Source: Grimontia sedimenti
Lineage (GTDB): Bacteria; Pseudomonadota; Gammaproteobacteria; Enterobacterales; Vibrionaceae
Reading direction: 5' to 3'
Length of the DNA stretch: 64,000 nt
NCBI RefSeq assembly: GCF_011045095.1
Contig: NZ_JAALDL010000003.1
Span: forward strand, 1-64,000
Shown: positions 28,910 to 36,690 of the stretch, one piece after another
Layout of the letters: every line of letters starts with the position of its first letter
Numbering within the stretch: position 1 is the stretch's first letter
The notes under the pieces: model-generated
What the model saw: the letters and a program-made list of their open reading frames with translations, nothing else
Databases searched by the model: none
Told to the model about the DNA's origin: nothing
Translations under genes and position numbers: made by a program

Positions 28910-29707
28910 ATGACAAAAACGATTCTAATTACAGGTGCAACAGACGGTATCGGGCTGGAAACCGCTAAACTACTGGCTTCTCAAGGTCACAATATCTTGC
29001 TACATGGGCGTAGCGCCGCCAAGCTGGAAAATGCAAAAGCCCAAGTTCAGGGGATCGCAGGTGTCGGTAATGTGGAAACTTATCTGGCAGATTTGTCGAA
29101 CCTGAAGGATGTAGAAAAGTTTGCAGATGAAGTCGTGGCAAACCATACATCGTTGGATGTGCTGATTAACAACGCGGGTATTTTCCGAACTTCCTCGCCA
29201 ATCACCGAAGATGGATTCGACGTGCGGTTTGTTGTTAACACAATCGCGCCTTACCTGCTCACCAAGCACTTGCTGACGTTGCTTGGACGAGAAGGGCGTG
29301 TTGTTAACCTGTCTTCTGCCGCGCAAGCACCCGTCAACATCTCTGCAATGAAAGGTGGAGTGAGAGTGGGTGATGAGTTTTCGGCTTACGCGCAAAGCAA
29401 GTTGGCTATCACCATGTGGACGCAAAAACTGGCGAGTGATTTGGGTGCCGATGGTCCAATGCTGGTGGCCGTTAACCCAGGTTCAATGCTCGGCAGTAAA
29501 ATGGTAACAGAAGGCTTTGGCGTGGCAGGCGGTGATATTGGTATCGGTGCTGATATTCTCGCTCGAGCCTCGCTGAGCGACGAATTCGCTGACGCTTCCG
29601 GTAAGTACTATGACAATGATTCGCATCGCTTTGCTGCTCCGCACTCTGAAGCTGCGAATGGCGCTAAAGTAGACGCGGTTGTCGAAGCGATTGAGTCGCT
29701 AATTTAA
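28910..29707 (+). CDS. SDR-family oxidoreductase
   Basis: 265 residues from ATG 28910 (MTKTILITGATDGIG); the frame extends upstream but the extra 21 residues have no SDR character. The nucleotide-binding TGATDGIG, NNAG (INNAGIF), a catalytic Ser in VVNLSSAAQ and YAQSK are present. It is probably NADP-dependent, related to retinol-dehydrogenase-like SDRs. The divergent LysR gene suggests induction by a small metabolite or stress. The substrate is unknown. Confidence 0.88.
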   Translation: MTKTILITGATDGIGLETAKLLASQGHNILLHGRSAAKLENAKAQVQGIAGVGNVETYLADLSNLKDVEKFADEVVANHTSLDVLINNAGIFRTSSPITEDGFDVRFVVNTIAPYLLTKHLLTLLGREGRVVNLSSAAQAPVNISAMKGGVRVGDEFSAYAQSKLAITMWTQKLASDLGADGPMLVAVNPGSMLGSKMVTEGFGVAGGDIGIGADILARASLSDEFADASGKYYDNDSHRFAAPHSEAANGAKVDAVVEAIESLI

Positions 29708-29723
29708 GTGATAAGTGCTAATT

Positions 29724-29756
29724 GAAAAAGACCCCCGCTTTTAGCGGGGGTCTTTT
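29724..29756. terminator. Bidirectional terminator
   Basis: AAAAAGACCCCCGC, short loop, GCGGGGGTCTTTTT. It ends the SDR gene on the plus strand and, read in reverse, the efflux operon on the minus strand (stop at 29766). Confidence 0.92.
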
Positions 29757-29765
29757 TTGTTGGGG

Positions 29766-30872
29766 CTAGTTTGTTGTACGTCTGGTTTTTGCCAACAGGG
29801 CGATAGCGCCGAAAACCACAGTCAGTAACCATAGTTGGGAAAGGTGGCCTAGCTGGCTTTGAATCGTCGCGCCCATTTGATTGAGCTGGATAGTCGCCTG
29901 AATGGCAGGTGTGGAGGGTGCCAATTGCGCCAAAGCATTTAACCACACTGGCAGTTCACTGCTTGGCCAGACAAATCCTGATGTAAACAGCAGAGGCATC
30001 GAACTTAACAACACCGTTAAGGTAATGATTTCCGGCCTTGAAAGACATTTTCCCATCACCGTACCTAGGCCAATCGTTGCCAGCAAAAAAGGCATCATAA
30101 TGATGATGAGATTTACAGGCTCTGCCAAACGATTAACCCCGTTAATCTCAAGGCTGGCACCCAGATAGTACATTGCCATTACACTGTAAATCGCAGTAAG
30201 AATGCAGGTTCGCGCGATCAGATTTTTCGCCCCGTTATGTGGGTTTACGCTGGTCAGCATGCCGGAAGAGATCAGCAGAGTTTGCTGCAAGATCAGGATA
30301 AACACACCGGGAACCACATAATTTCCGTAACCCGTTGTTGGGTTATAAACCGGCACCAAATTTAGTGAGAACGGTGTTATCTGCTTGGTTGCTGCTTCCA
30401 TTGGCGTATCTTGCATCATGGCGCGCGTCGTTTTTACTGACGCGCCAAGTGTGTTACCTGCATTGACGACACCTTCTGCGATGGTGCCGTAGGTCAGGAA
30501 AAATGAAGCGTCTCCTCCTACTGAAATCACTGGGCTTTTACCCATCAACAGGTCGCGGTAGAAGTGCTGTGGAACCACAACGACACCTTCGATATCACCA
30601 CCGGCAATTTGAGCGCTGGTTTCCGTCTCTGTGCCCAATCTCATCGCGACAGAAAGCTGTGGGGTGGCATCCAACTTTCTAACGAACGTGCGGCTTTCCT
30701 GACTGTTATCGTGATCGACAACCGCAACACGAAGTTCGCGTGGGAGTTGGTTTTGATACGGCAATGGGTAAAGCAGTGAATAGATAATGATGCCGCCAAA
30801 CACGGTGAAAACCACTGCTGGATTGGTAAACAGTGCCTTCAGTTCTTGCTTAAACAACGCAGTCCAATTCAT
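29766..30872 (-). CDS. ABC-2 type permease subunit of an efflux system
   Basis: 368 residues from ATG 30872, which overlaps the previous stop as ATGA. There is one N-terminal helix (VVFTVFGGIIIYSLLYPLPY), a large periplasmic domain (about 45-180) and a C-terminal bundle of five or six helices, as in the YhhJ/YbhR-type ABC-2 permeases. It works as a pair with the upstream permease. No ATP-binding subunit is encoded in this operon. The likely role is drug or metabolite efflux together with the HlyD and TolC-like partners. Confidence 0.85.
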   Translation of the reverse strand: MNWTALFKQELKALFTNPAVVFTVFGGIIIYSLLYPLPYQNQLPRELRVAVVDHDNSQESRTFVRKLDATPQLSVAMRLGTETETSAQIAGGDIEGVVVVPQHFYRDLLMGKSPVISVGGDASFFLTYGTIAEGVVNAGNTLGASVKTTRAMMQDTPMEAATKQITPFSLNLVPVYNPTTGYGNYVVPGVFILILQQTLLISSGMLTSVNPHNGAKNLIARTCILTAIYSVMAMYYLGASLEINGVNRLAEPVNLIIIMMPFLLATIGLGTVMGKCLSRPEIITLTVLLSSMPLLFTSGFVWPSSELPVWLNALAQLAPSTPAIQATIQLNQMGATIQSQLGHLSQLWLLTVVFGAIALLAKTRRTTN

Positions 30873-32038
30873 ATGCCAGCCTCCTGAATTAGCGTCGCTG
30901 AGCGGCAGAGCCGTTTGAGTTTTGCGGCGACAAGTAGCCAAATCAGGCTGAAAGACGCTAAAGCGAGAAGCATGGGCTGCATTTGTATCAGTGTCGCGCC
31001 ATAGTTGAACTGGCCAATTTGAACCGTGATGTAATGACTCACTGGTAACATTGCGCGCCAACACTGCGCCAGAAACGGCATGTCACTGGCTGGAAAGCTC
31101 ACTCCCATAAACGCAAAGGCCGGCGCAGTAAAACCTGCGACCAAACTCATCGCACGGGTTGCATCGCGTGTGCTTAAATACAGCAAGGAACCTACCGCGA
31201 GACCTGCTGACACCATCAAGCCTTGTGAGGCGAAAAGTAACGTCCAGCTTCCGTTCATTGGCCAGCCCAACCCAAAGTGCATGGTGATGGCGAACACAAC
31301 GCCCATCAGCCAAAGCGGAATAAGCAAGCCTGTTACTTTGGCAACTAGCGCTGATAACAAACCTTGCTTGAAGTGATTTTCCAGCCCTACGCGTTTGTCG
31401 GTCAGTGCCATGGAAAGCATGCCGCTCGCGACAATCACAATTTGCCAAAGTGCGGGAATAATCGCGGAGACAAGGAACTGCGCGTAGTTAGTGCCGTTAT
31501 TAAACAGCGGCACTAGTTGAAAACGGACAGGCACAGACTGTCCTGCTGCTTGAGTGGAAACCGTCGTGCCATGCAGCATTTTCCCTTTGGTTTCGACCAT
31601 GGCCGCAAAGGTACTTTGGCTTTGGGTAATCGCTGCATTCACCAGTTTACCAATCAGAATATACTGGCTGTTGTAGAAGGCAGTCACTTCTGGGCTTTCG
31701 CCGCGAACAGTGGCTTTCTCAAAGTCTGAGGGAATGATGACGGTAGCGTAGGTCCCAGCATTATTCAGTGAAGCGGTCGCTTCTTGAACGCTGGTGAAAC
31801 TACGAGTTTCCAATGTAGGACTGGCGTCGTAGTAACGTGTGAGGCTCCGCGACATGGCACTATGGTCAAGATCAACGACGCCGATTGGCAAATCGCGCCC
31901 TGTGCCTGATGAGAAAATAGCCCACACCAACAGAAACAACGCCAGGGGTAACCAGCCCAGCAGGGCGGTTAGCCACTTATCTGACGAAGTTAATCGCCAC
32001 TCATCTAGAAGCCGTGACGCAAACGAAGGTTTGTCCAT
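30869..32038 (-). CDS. ABC-2 type permease subunit of an efflux system
   Basis: 389 residues from ATG 32038, five bases after the HlyD stop (the longer frame begins with TTG). It has the same plan as its downstream partner: N-terminal helix (ALLGWLPLALFLLVWAIFSS), a periplasmic domain with IGVVDLDHSAMSRSLTRYYD, and a C-terminal helical bundle. The two permeases are distant paralogues and should form a heterodimer in the inner membrane. Confidence 0.85.
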   Translation of the reverse strand: MDKPSFASRLLDEWRLTSSDKWLTALLGWLPLALFLLVWAIFSSGTGRDLPIGVVDLDHSAMSRSLTRYYDASPTLETRSFTSVQEATASLNNAGTYATVIIPSDFEKATVRGESPEVTAFYNSQYILIGKLVNAAITQSQSTFAAMVETKGKMLHGTTVSTQAAGQSVPVRFQLVPLFNNGTNYAQFLVSAIIPALWQIVIVASGMLSMALTDKRVGLENHFKQGLLSALVAKVTGLLIPLWLMGVVFAITMHFGLGWPMNGSWTLLFASQGLMVSAGLAVGSLLYLSTRDATRAMSLVAGFTAPAFAFMGVSFPASDMPFLAQCWRAMLPVSHYITVQIGQFNYGATLIQMQPMLLALASFSLIWLLVAAKLKRLCRSATLIQEAGI

Positions 32039-32043
32039 GGTGA

Positions 32044-33033
32044 TCAACCCTGAGTTTGCTCGGAGACCAGAATACTCATGCCTGCGCGCAGACCTTCAAT
32101 AGGCGTTACAGGGCGTGCCTCCACTTCAAAGGTGCGCATGTCATAGCCGTTCTGGCTGTTGGTGGCGCGCCACGTCGCGAAATCCGCCAATGGGGCAACA
32201 TGGGTGACTTCAAACTCATAAGCCTGCTCTCCCATAGAAGGAATGTTTGCCTCAAACCGAGCGCCTTTGGCAAATTGACGCAGTTTGTCTTCGCGAATAT
32301 TGAAGACTGCCCAGGCATCTTTCATGTCGATGACAGTGACGACAGGGAAACCTTGCGGTGCCAGCTCGCCAGGGTGAAGCAGGATTTGGCTGACTTCGCC
32401 TTGATACCAGCTATGGATCTTGGTGTCTTTGGCATAAGCTTCCACTTCTGCAACCGCACCGGCTGCCATGCGGACTTTTTCCTGCGCTGCCCGTTTGGTT
32501 TCAGAGCGCGCACCGGCTTTCGCCAGTTCATACATTTGGAGCGCAGCATTTTCAGTGTATTTCGCCGCTTGCCACTGGGTGTAAGCCTCGTCGCGTTTTT
32601 GTTCGGCGGCAACACCTTCTTTGTAGAGTGCATCGACGCGCTTGTAGGTTTTGTCTGCCAGTTGTGCCGCAGCGCGGGCCTTTTGCCATTGGTCGCGCGC
32701 AGCGCTGATTTCCTGCTCACGAGCGCCGCTTTCAGCTTGTTCTGCCATGGCGTCTGCTGCTTGTTGTCCGGCTTTCGCTTGCTCCAGCTTAGCATCAAGC
32801 TCTGGGCTAAAAAGGGTGAAAATCAAATCGCCCTTATTCACGGTTTCACCTTTACGCACCAACACATTGTCAATACGGCCAGCGACCTTCGAAGAAATGC
32901 TGTATTGCTGCGCTTCAATCTGACCTTGAAAACGCTCAGGCACGGGTTGATAAGCTTGGTAAAAGCTGTAGCCAATCCAACCAATAACGGCAGCAGCAGG
33001 CAATGCCAGCGCAATAGATTTCAATTTGATCAT
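32044..33033 (-). CDS. HlyD-family periplasmic adaptor (membrane fusion protein)
   Basis: 329 residues. An N-terminal membrane anchor (about 5-25), a lipoyl-like half domain (ISSKVAGRIDNVLVRKGETVNKGDLIFTLF), an alpha-helical hairpin (about 75-190, rich in Ala/Gln/Glu) and a beta-barrel region. It bridges the ABC-2 permeases and the outer-membrane channel encoded just upstream. Gaps of only 5-6 bases separate the genes of this operon. Confidence 0.9.
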   Translation of the reverse strand: MIKLKSIALALPAAAVIGWIGYSFYQAYQPVPERFQGQIEAQQYSISSKVAGRIDNVLVRKGETVNKGDLIFTLFSPELDAKLEQAKAGQQAADAMAEQAESGAREQEISAARDQWQKARAAAQLADKTYKRVDALYKEGVAAEQKRDEAYTQWQAAKYTENAALQMYELAKAGARSETKRAAQEKVRMAAGAVAEVEAYAKDTKIHSWYQGEVSQILLHPGELAPQGFPVVTVIDMKDAWAVFNIREDKLRQFAKGARFEANIPSMGEQAYEFEVTHVAPLADFATWRATNSQNGYDMRTFEVEARPVTPIEGLRAGMSILVSEQTQG

Positions 33034-33039
33034 TGTGAT

Positions 33040-34473
33040 TTATCCCTTTATTGGTTGGGTTGATTGGAGTGATGCCGCCTGAAATTCTGGGAAACGATTC
33101 ATCTCGCCGCTAACAGCGAGTAGACGAGAAAGCGACAGCACGTATTGGTATGACGCTGCAAGCTGCTGGGTTTTGATGCTGGCGAGATAAAGCTCAGCAT
33201 CGACGACATCGAGTGAAGTGGAAAGCCCCTGTGCAAAGGCTTTTTCACGCAAGCGAAGGTTTTCTTGTGCAAGGGAAATGCTTGAAGCCAAACCTTGATA
33301 CTCTTCCAGTGCTTGTCCTGCTTCTCGCCATGTTTTCTCTACCAGCAGTGAAAGGTCTTGCTCCGCTTGGGCGCGAAGGTACTGAACCTGAAGTGCGGTG
33401 CTGTGGGCAGCTTTGACTTTGTCTGAACGGCCACCGTTGTCGATAAGGGGAATGCTTACACCCACGCCAACTGCCCAATCAGGTGCCAATTCAGCGGTCA
33501 AGGAATCACCTTCATAGAGGTTGTAGTTACCGTAAAGATAAACCTGCGGGTAGTACTTGCCTTTCTCTAAGTTAACCAAGCCATCAGCTTGTTCACGCTT
33601 GGCGTCCAACACTTTTAGGCCGGGATAATCTGCGAGTGTTTTTTGCATCAATGGCGCCATCTCAGGGGCGTGTTTCTGAGTAAATAGGGCACTGGATGGC
33701 GTCACCGGTGCATCGCTTTTCACCAGTGTTTGCAACGCAGCTTGGGCGATTTCCAGGTCGCGTTCGGCTTTACGGCGTTCAGTCTTGGCTTTGTCGTAAG
33801 AAACTTCTGCTTGCAAGCGTTCAACGCGAGCAATTTGCCCCTGTTCTTCCAGCTTTTTCGCGTGGTCGAGGTGTTTTTCCAGCCCTTGCTCCACTTCTAC
33901 GCGAGTCTCCAACACCTGCTCCGCCAGCACGGTCGCAAAATAGACTTTCGCAAGATCTTCAAACTTCGCCTGTTGGGCCATTTGCATCAAGAAGCTGGCT
34001 TCGTCGCGCTGGGCGTTGGCAATGTCTTCCGCTGCAAGAATACGGCCGCCGGTAAAGATCGGCCAGATAGCGCGGATCGAACTGGTGTAGATATCACGGT
34101 CGGCCAAAGTGGTGGTCAGCAGGTTATCGAGGTTCCCCATCAATGGACCCAATTGGGGAACAGAACCTGCAATTTGACCCAGCGCATCGCCACCATTCAT
34201 ATGGTGAGCTAGCTGAGACGGTTTGAGCTCCACGTCCTGGTCCAAGCGCGTGTAGTTACCGCTAAGTGAAATCGCAGGAAGGTGATGTGCCGATGCGGCG
34301 TTTCGCATGTGTTCGGCGCGCTCAACGTTAGCGCGTTCTGCGGCTATCGCATCATTCCGGGTCAGGACTGATTGCCATGCCTGCTCAAAGGTCATGGGCT
34401 TTGCGCTGCTCACATTAGGCAAAAGCATCAATGCAATGATCAGACGGACAAGGAGGGGTTTTCTGGCAAGCAT
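33040..34473 (-). CDS. TolC-family outer-membrane efflux channel
   Basis: 477 residues with a signal peptide (MLARKPLLVRLIIALMLLPN, cleaved after SSA) and two OEP repeats of long amphipathic helices. Landmarks are MTFEQAWQSVLTRNDAIAA, ARVERLQAEVSYDKAKTERRKAERDLEIA and DWAVGVGVSIPLIDNGGR. It is the first gene of the tolC-hlyD-permease-permease operon. A dedicated outer-membrane factor suggests a self-contained tripartite exporter. Confidence 0.9.
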   Translation of the reverse strand: MLARKPLLVRLIIALMLLPNVSSAKPMTFEQAWQSVLTRNDAIAAERANVERAEHMRNAASAHHLPAISLSGNYTRLDQDVELKPSQLAHHMNGGDALGQIAGSVPQLGPLMGNLDNLLTTTLADRDIYTSSIRAIWPIFTGGRILAAEDIANAQRDEASFLMQMAQQAKFEDLAKVYFATVLAEQVLETRVEVEQGLEKHLDHAKKLEEQGQIARVERLQAEVSYDKAKTERRKAERDLEIAQAALQTLVKSDAPVTPSSALFTQKHAPEMAPLMQKTLADYPGLKVLDAKREQADGLVNLEKGKYYPQVYLYGNYNLYEGDSLTAELAPDWAVGVGVSIPLIDNGGRSDKVKAAHSTALQVQYLRAQAEQDLSLLVEKTWREAGQALEEYQGLASSISLAQENLRLREKAFAQGLSTSLDVVDAELYLASIKTQQLAASYQYVLSLSRLLAVSGEMNRFPEFQAASLQSTQPIKG

Positions 34474-34781
34474 AATGGTTTCCGCATGAGGAAGTTGCGA
34501 ATATATTAGAGCTATTACTCTAAAAAATCCAGAGGAAGCTCTATAGACCCTGGTTTCGCAATGAGAAGTCGCTGGCGACGTACAAAACGGGTTTCGGACC
34601 TCTCAGATGGGGAGAAACGTGGCGAGCCGTTATAGAAATGTGGGCTGTGGGTATATGCATTGTGTTGTTATGACAGAACTTTCTTTTTGTGAATGAAACA
34701 TCAATCGGAAATTTGTTGAATTTCGATTGGGAAAATTGTTTATGAAACCCTAATAAATGAAGTTGAAAATTCTGATAGATA

Positions 34782-34797
34782 ATGAAAGCGTTTTCAT
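34782..34797. promoter_or_regulatory. Candidate LacI-family operator
   Basis: ATGAAAGCGTTTTCAT is a near-perfect palindrome around a central CG, the form used by LacI/GalR proteins. It lies about 300 bases from each flanking gene start, so its target is uncertain. Confidence 0.35.
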
Positions 34798-34932
34798 TGG
34801 ATGTAATGCTCTTATCTAACTAATAAAAATAGAAAAAATACATCTATGCTAATCGAGGATTTGATCAATTTGGGTCTGTGCGATAATTGTTAAAAGAATA
34901 ATAATCTAGCTTTACGTTTGTCGGGTGGTGGT

Positions 34933-34947
34933 ATTCACTATGTGAAT
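34933..34947. promoter_or_regulatory. Palindrome ATTCACTATGTGAAT upstream of the GGDEF gene
   Basis: A 6+6 dyad (ATTCAC, 3-base centre, GTGAAT) followed by GGA. The same dyad with the same GGA follow-on occurs at 38712-38726 upstream of the BCCT transporter gene. Two matched sites upstream of neighbouring genes suggest a shared regulator. Confidence 0.5.
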
Positions 34948-35108
34948 GGATGATGTTTGGTGTGATGATTTGAAGGCAATTTCATTTCTCATGATAATTC
35001 AATCAATGCAACGATTGTTTTACTATTGATACACAATGTTCGTATTGCTCCATGGCAGAATACATCTAGGGTTGCGGCAAATCGGTAACCTTTTTTGGGG
35101 AGGAAGCC

Positions 35109-36626
35109 ATGGCCAAACTTTCACCGGTTATTTCACAGATTTCTGGGCAGTATCAGCGTTATCTTTTTATCCTGTTTTGTATGGTGATGTTCTCTGAAGT
35201 CGCGCGCGCAAAACAATTGACCGACCAACAAAAACTCCAAGTTCGTGCTTTAGGCCATATTTCCATGTGTGTGGAACCGAACTGGTTACCTTTTGAAGCA
35301 ATAAATAATGACGGAGAATACGTCGGTGTTTTGGCAGACTATGCCGAGTTAATCAGCCGAAAACTAGGCCTTCCTTTCGTTCTTCACCCCACAGCGTCTT
35401 ATCACGAAAGCCTGCAAGCCTTAAAAGCTGGTGTCTGTGATTTCATTGTTGCAGACGTAGCAACTGAACAGAAACTTCAAGATTATTTAGCCACCGAACC
35501 TTATTTTATTTCGCATCGTGCGCTGGCAACGCATGTCGACGCCCCCTTTGTGGATGATTTGGTCAACCTTGGTGACGAAACAATCGGCGTACTGGCTAAC
35601 TCGCCTGCGGCCGAAGTGATCCCAAAGCTTTATCCGCACTTAACCGTCCAGACTTTTGGAAGCACAGAGGAAGGATTGAAGAAAATAGAATCCAGAGAGC
35701 TGTTTGGGTTTGTTTCTGTGCTGGGGTCCTTGGTGTATGTGATTCAGGATCATAACATCACCAATGTGAAAATCGGTGGTGTGCTTCCTTCCAACGCCAA
35801 ACTCTCGATGTTAGTGAACAAAAACAGACCAGAACTGGTAGGCCTATTCAACATCGCCATCAACGATATTTCACCGCTAGAACGAAAAGAGATCTTTGAA
35901 CGCTGGTTCCCTGTTCGCTATGAAACAGGCATAGATTGGGGATTGTTCTGGTCAGTGATTTTCGCCATTTTTATCTGCTCTGCCACTACGATAGGCCTGT
36001 TCTATTACTGGAACCTTCGCTTGAAGCAAGAAATCCGGCGACGCTTGGAAGCCGAGGAGAAAATTACCGAACTGGCAATGACTGACCCTCTAACTAAGCT
36101 GGCTAACCGCATTCGGTTTAGTGATGACTTAAAGCTGGCCTTGCATGCAGCAACGTTAAAAGGGCGGCATGTTGCCCTGGCCATCTTGGATTTAGACGAC
36201 TTCAAACCCGTTAACGATTTGCACGGACACCCGATCGGTGATGAATGTTTGAGAATCGTCGCTGGGCGGCTGCTTCAACAGTGCCGGGAGCAAGACACAG
36301 TTGCGAGGTTGGGTGGAGATGAGTTTGCCATCATTTACAGTGGCCCCGAAAGTCGGGATATGTTGCCGGATATCGCTCAACGCCTAATCGAAGCGGTGGG
36401 TAAACCCATTTATGTGGATGATATTGAGATTCAGGTGGGGCTTTCCATCGGGTTTGCCGTATTCCCAGACCACAGCATAGATAGCGATAGCTTGGTTCGT
36501 CATGCTGATGAAGCCTTGTATGAAGCAAAAGATATGGGCAAGAACAAATTCAGAATCTTCGAGCCTAACTCTGTAAAAAAGCCTGAGCGGGCTTTGGGCT
36601 TTCAACGAAAAACAGTCGTTTCTTAG
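35109..36626 (+). CDS. Periplasmic-binding-domain diguanylate cyclase
   Basis: 505 residues. An N-terminal signal or anchor (about 18-34), a family-3 solute-binding (PBPb) sensor domain (about 40-270, CVEPNWLPFEAINNDGEYVG), a membrane helix (277-299), a short coiled coil and a GGDEF domain (about 320-485). GGDEF is intact at 402-406 and an inhibitory RxxD site is present (REQD, 393-396), so an active, product-inhibited cyclase is expected. The start has GGGGAGG upstream. It probably converts sensing of an amino acid-like ligand into c-di-GMP. It is convergent with the BCCT gene and shares an upstream palindrome with it. Confidence 0.92.
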   Translation: MAKLSPVISQISGQYQRYLFILFCMVMFSEVARAKQLTDQQKLQVRALGHISMCVEPNWLPFEAINNDGEYVGVLADYAELISRKLGLPFVLHPTASYHESLQALKAGVCDFIVADVATEQKLQDYLATEPYFISHRALATHVDAPFVDDLVNLGDETIGVLANSPAAEVIPKLYPHLTVQTFGSTEEGLKKIESRELFGFVSVLGSLVYVIQDHNITNVKIGGVLPSNAKLSMLVNKNRPELVGLFNIAINDISPLERKEIFERWFPVRYETGIDWGLFWSVIFAIFICSATTIGLFYYWNLRLKQEIRRRLEAEEKITELAMTDPLTKLANRIRFSDDLKLALHAATLKGRHVALAILDLDDFKPVNDLHGHPIGDECLRIVAGRLLQQCREQDTVARLGGDEFAIIYSGPESRDMLPDIAQRLIEAVGKPIYVDDIEIQVGLSIGFAVFPDHSIDSDSLVRHADEALYEAKDMGKNKFRIFEPNSVKKPERALGFQRKTVVS

Positions 36627-36647
36627 ATAGAAACATTTAGATGAAAG

Positions 36648-36672
36648 AAAAGGGCACAAATTGTGCCCTTTA
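36648..36672. terminator. Terminator between convergent genes
   Basis: AAGGGCACAA and TTGTGCCCTT form a tight stem. On the minus strand it is followed by TTTTCTTTC, serving the BCCT gene that ends at 36691; the plus-strand tail is short. Confidence 0.7.
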
Positions 36673-36690
36673 CCATGTCATATTGGTGGA

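Larger units (their letters stand above)
34474..35108. other. Long divergent intergenic region with several dyads
   Basis: 635 A/T-rich bases between the efflux operon and the periplasmic-binding GGDEF gene. I find no credible gene. It contains an imperfect stem (CAATCGGAAATT/AATTTCGATTG, 34702-34729) and the two palindromes listed separately. Such length is unusual for this gene-dense window. Confidence 0.5.

Noticed and set aside
32056-33063. Long plus-strand open frame opposite the HlyD gene
   Set aside because: It is an antisense shadow of a clear HlyD gene with no ribosome binding site or recognisable product.
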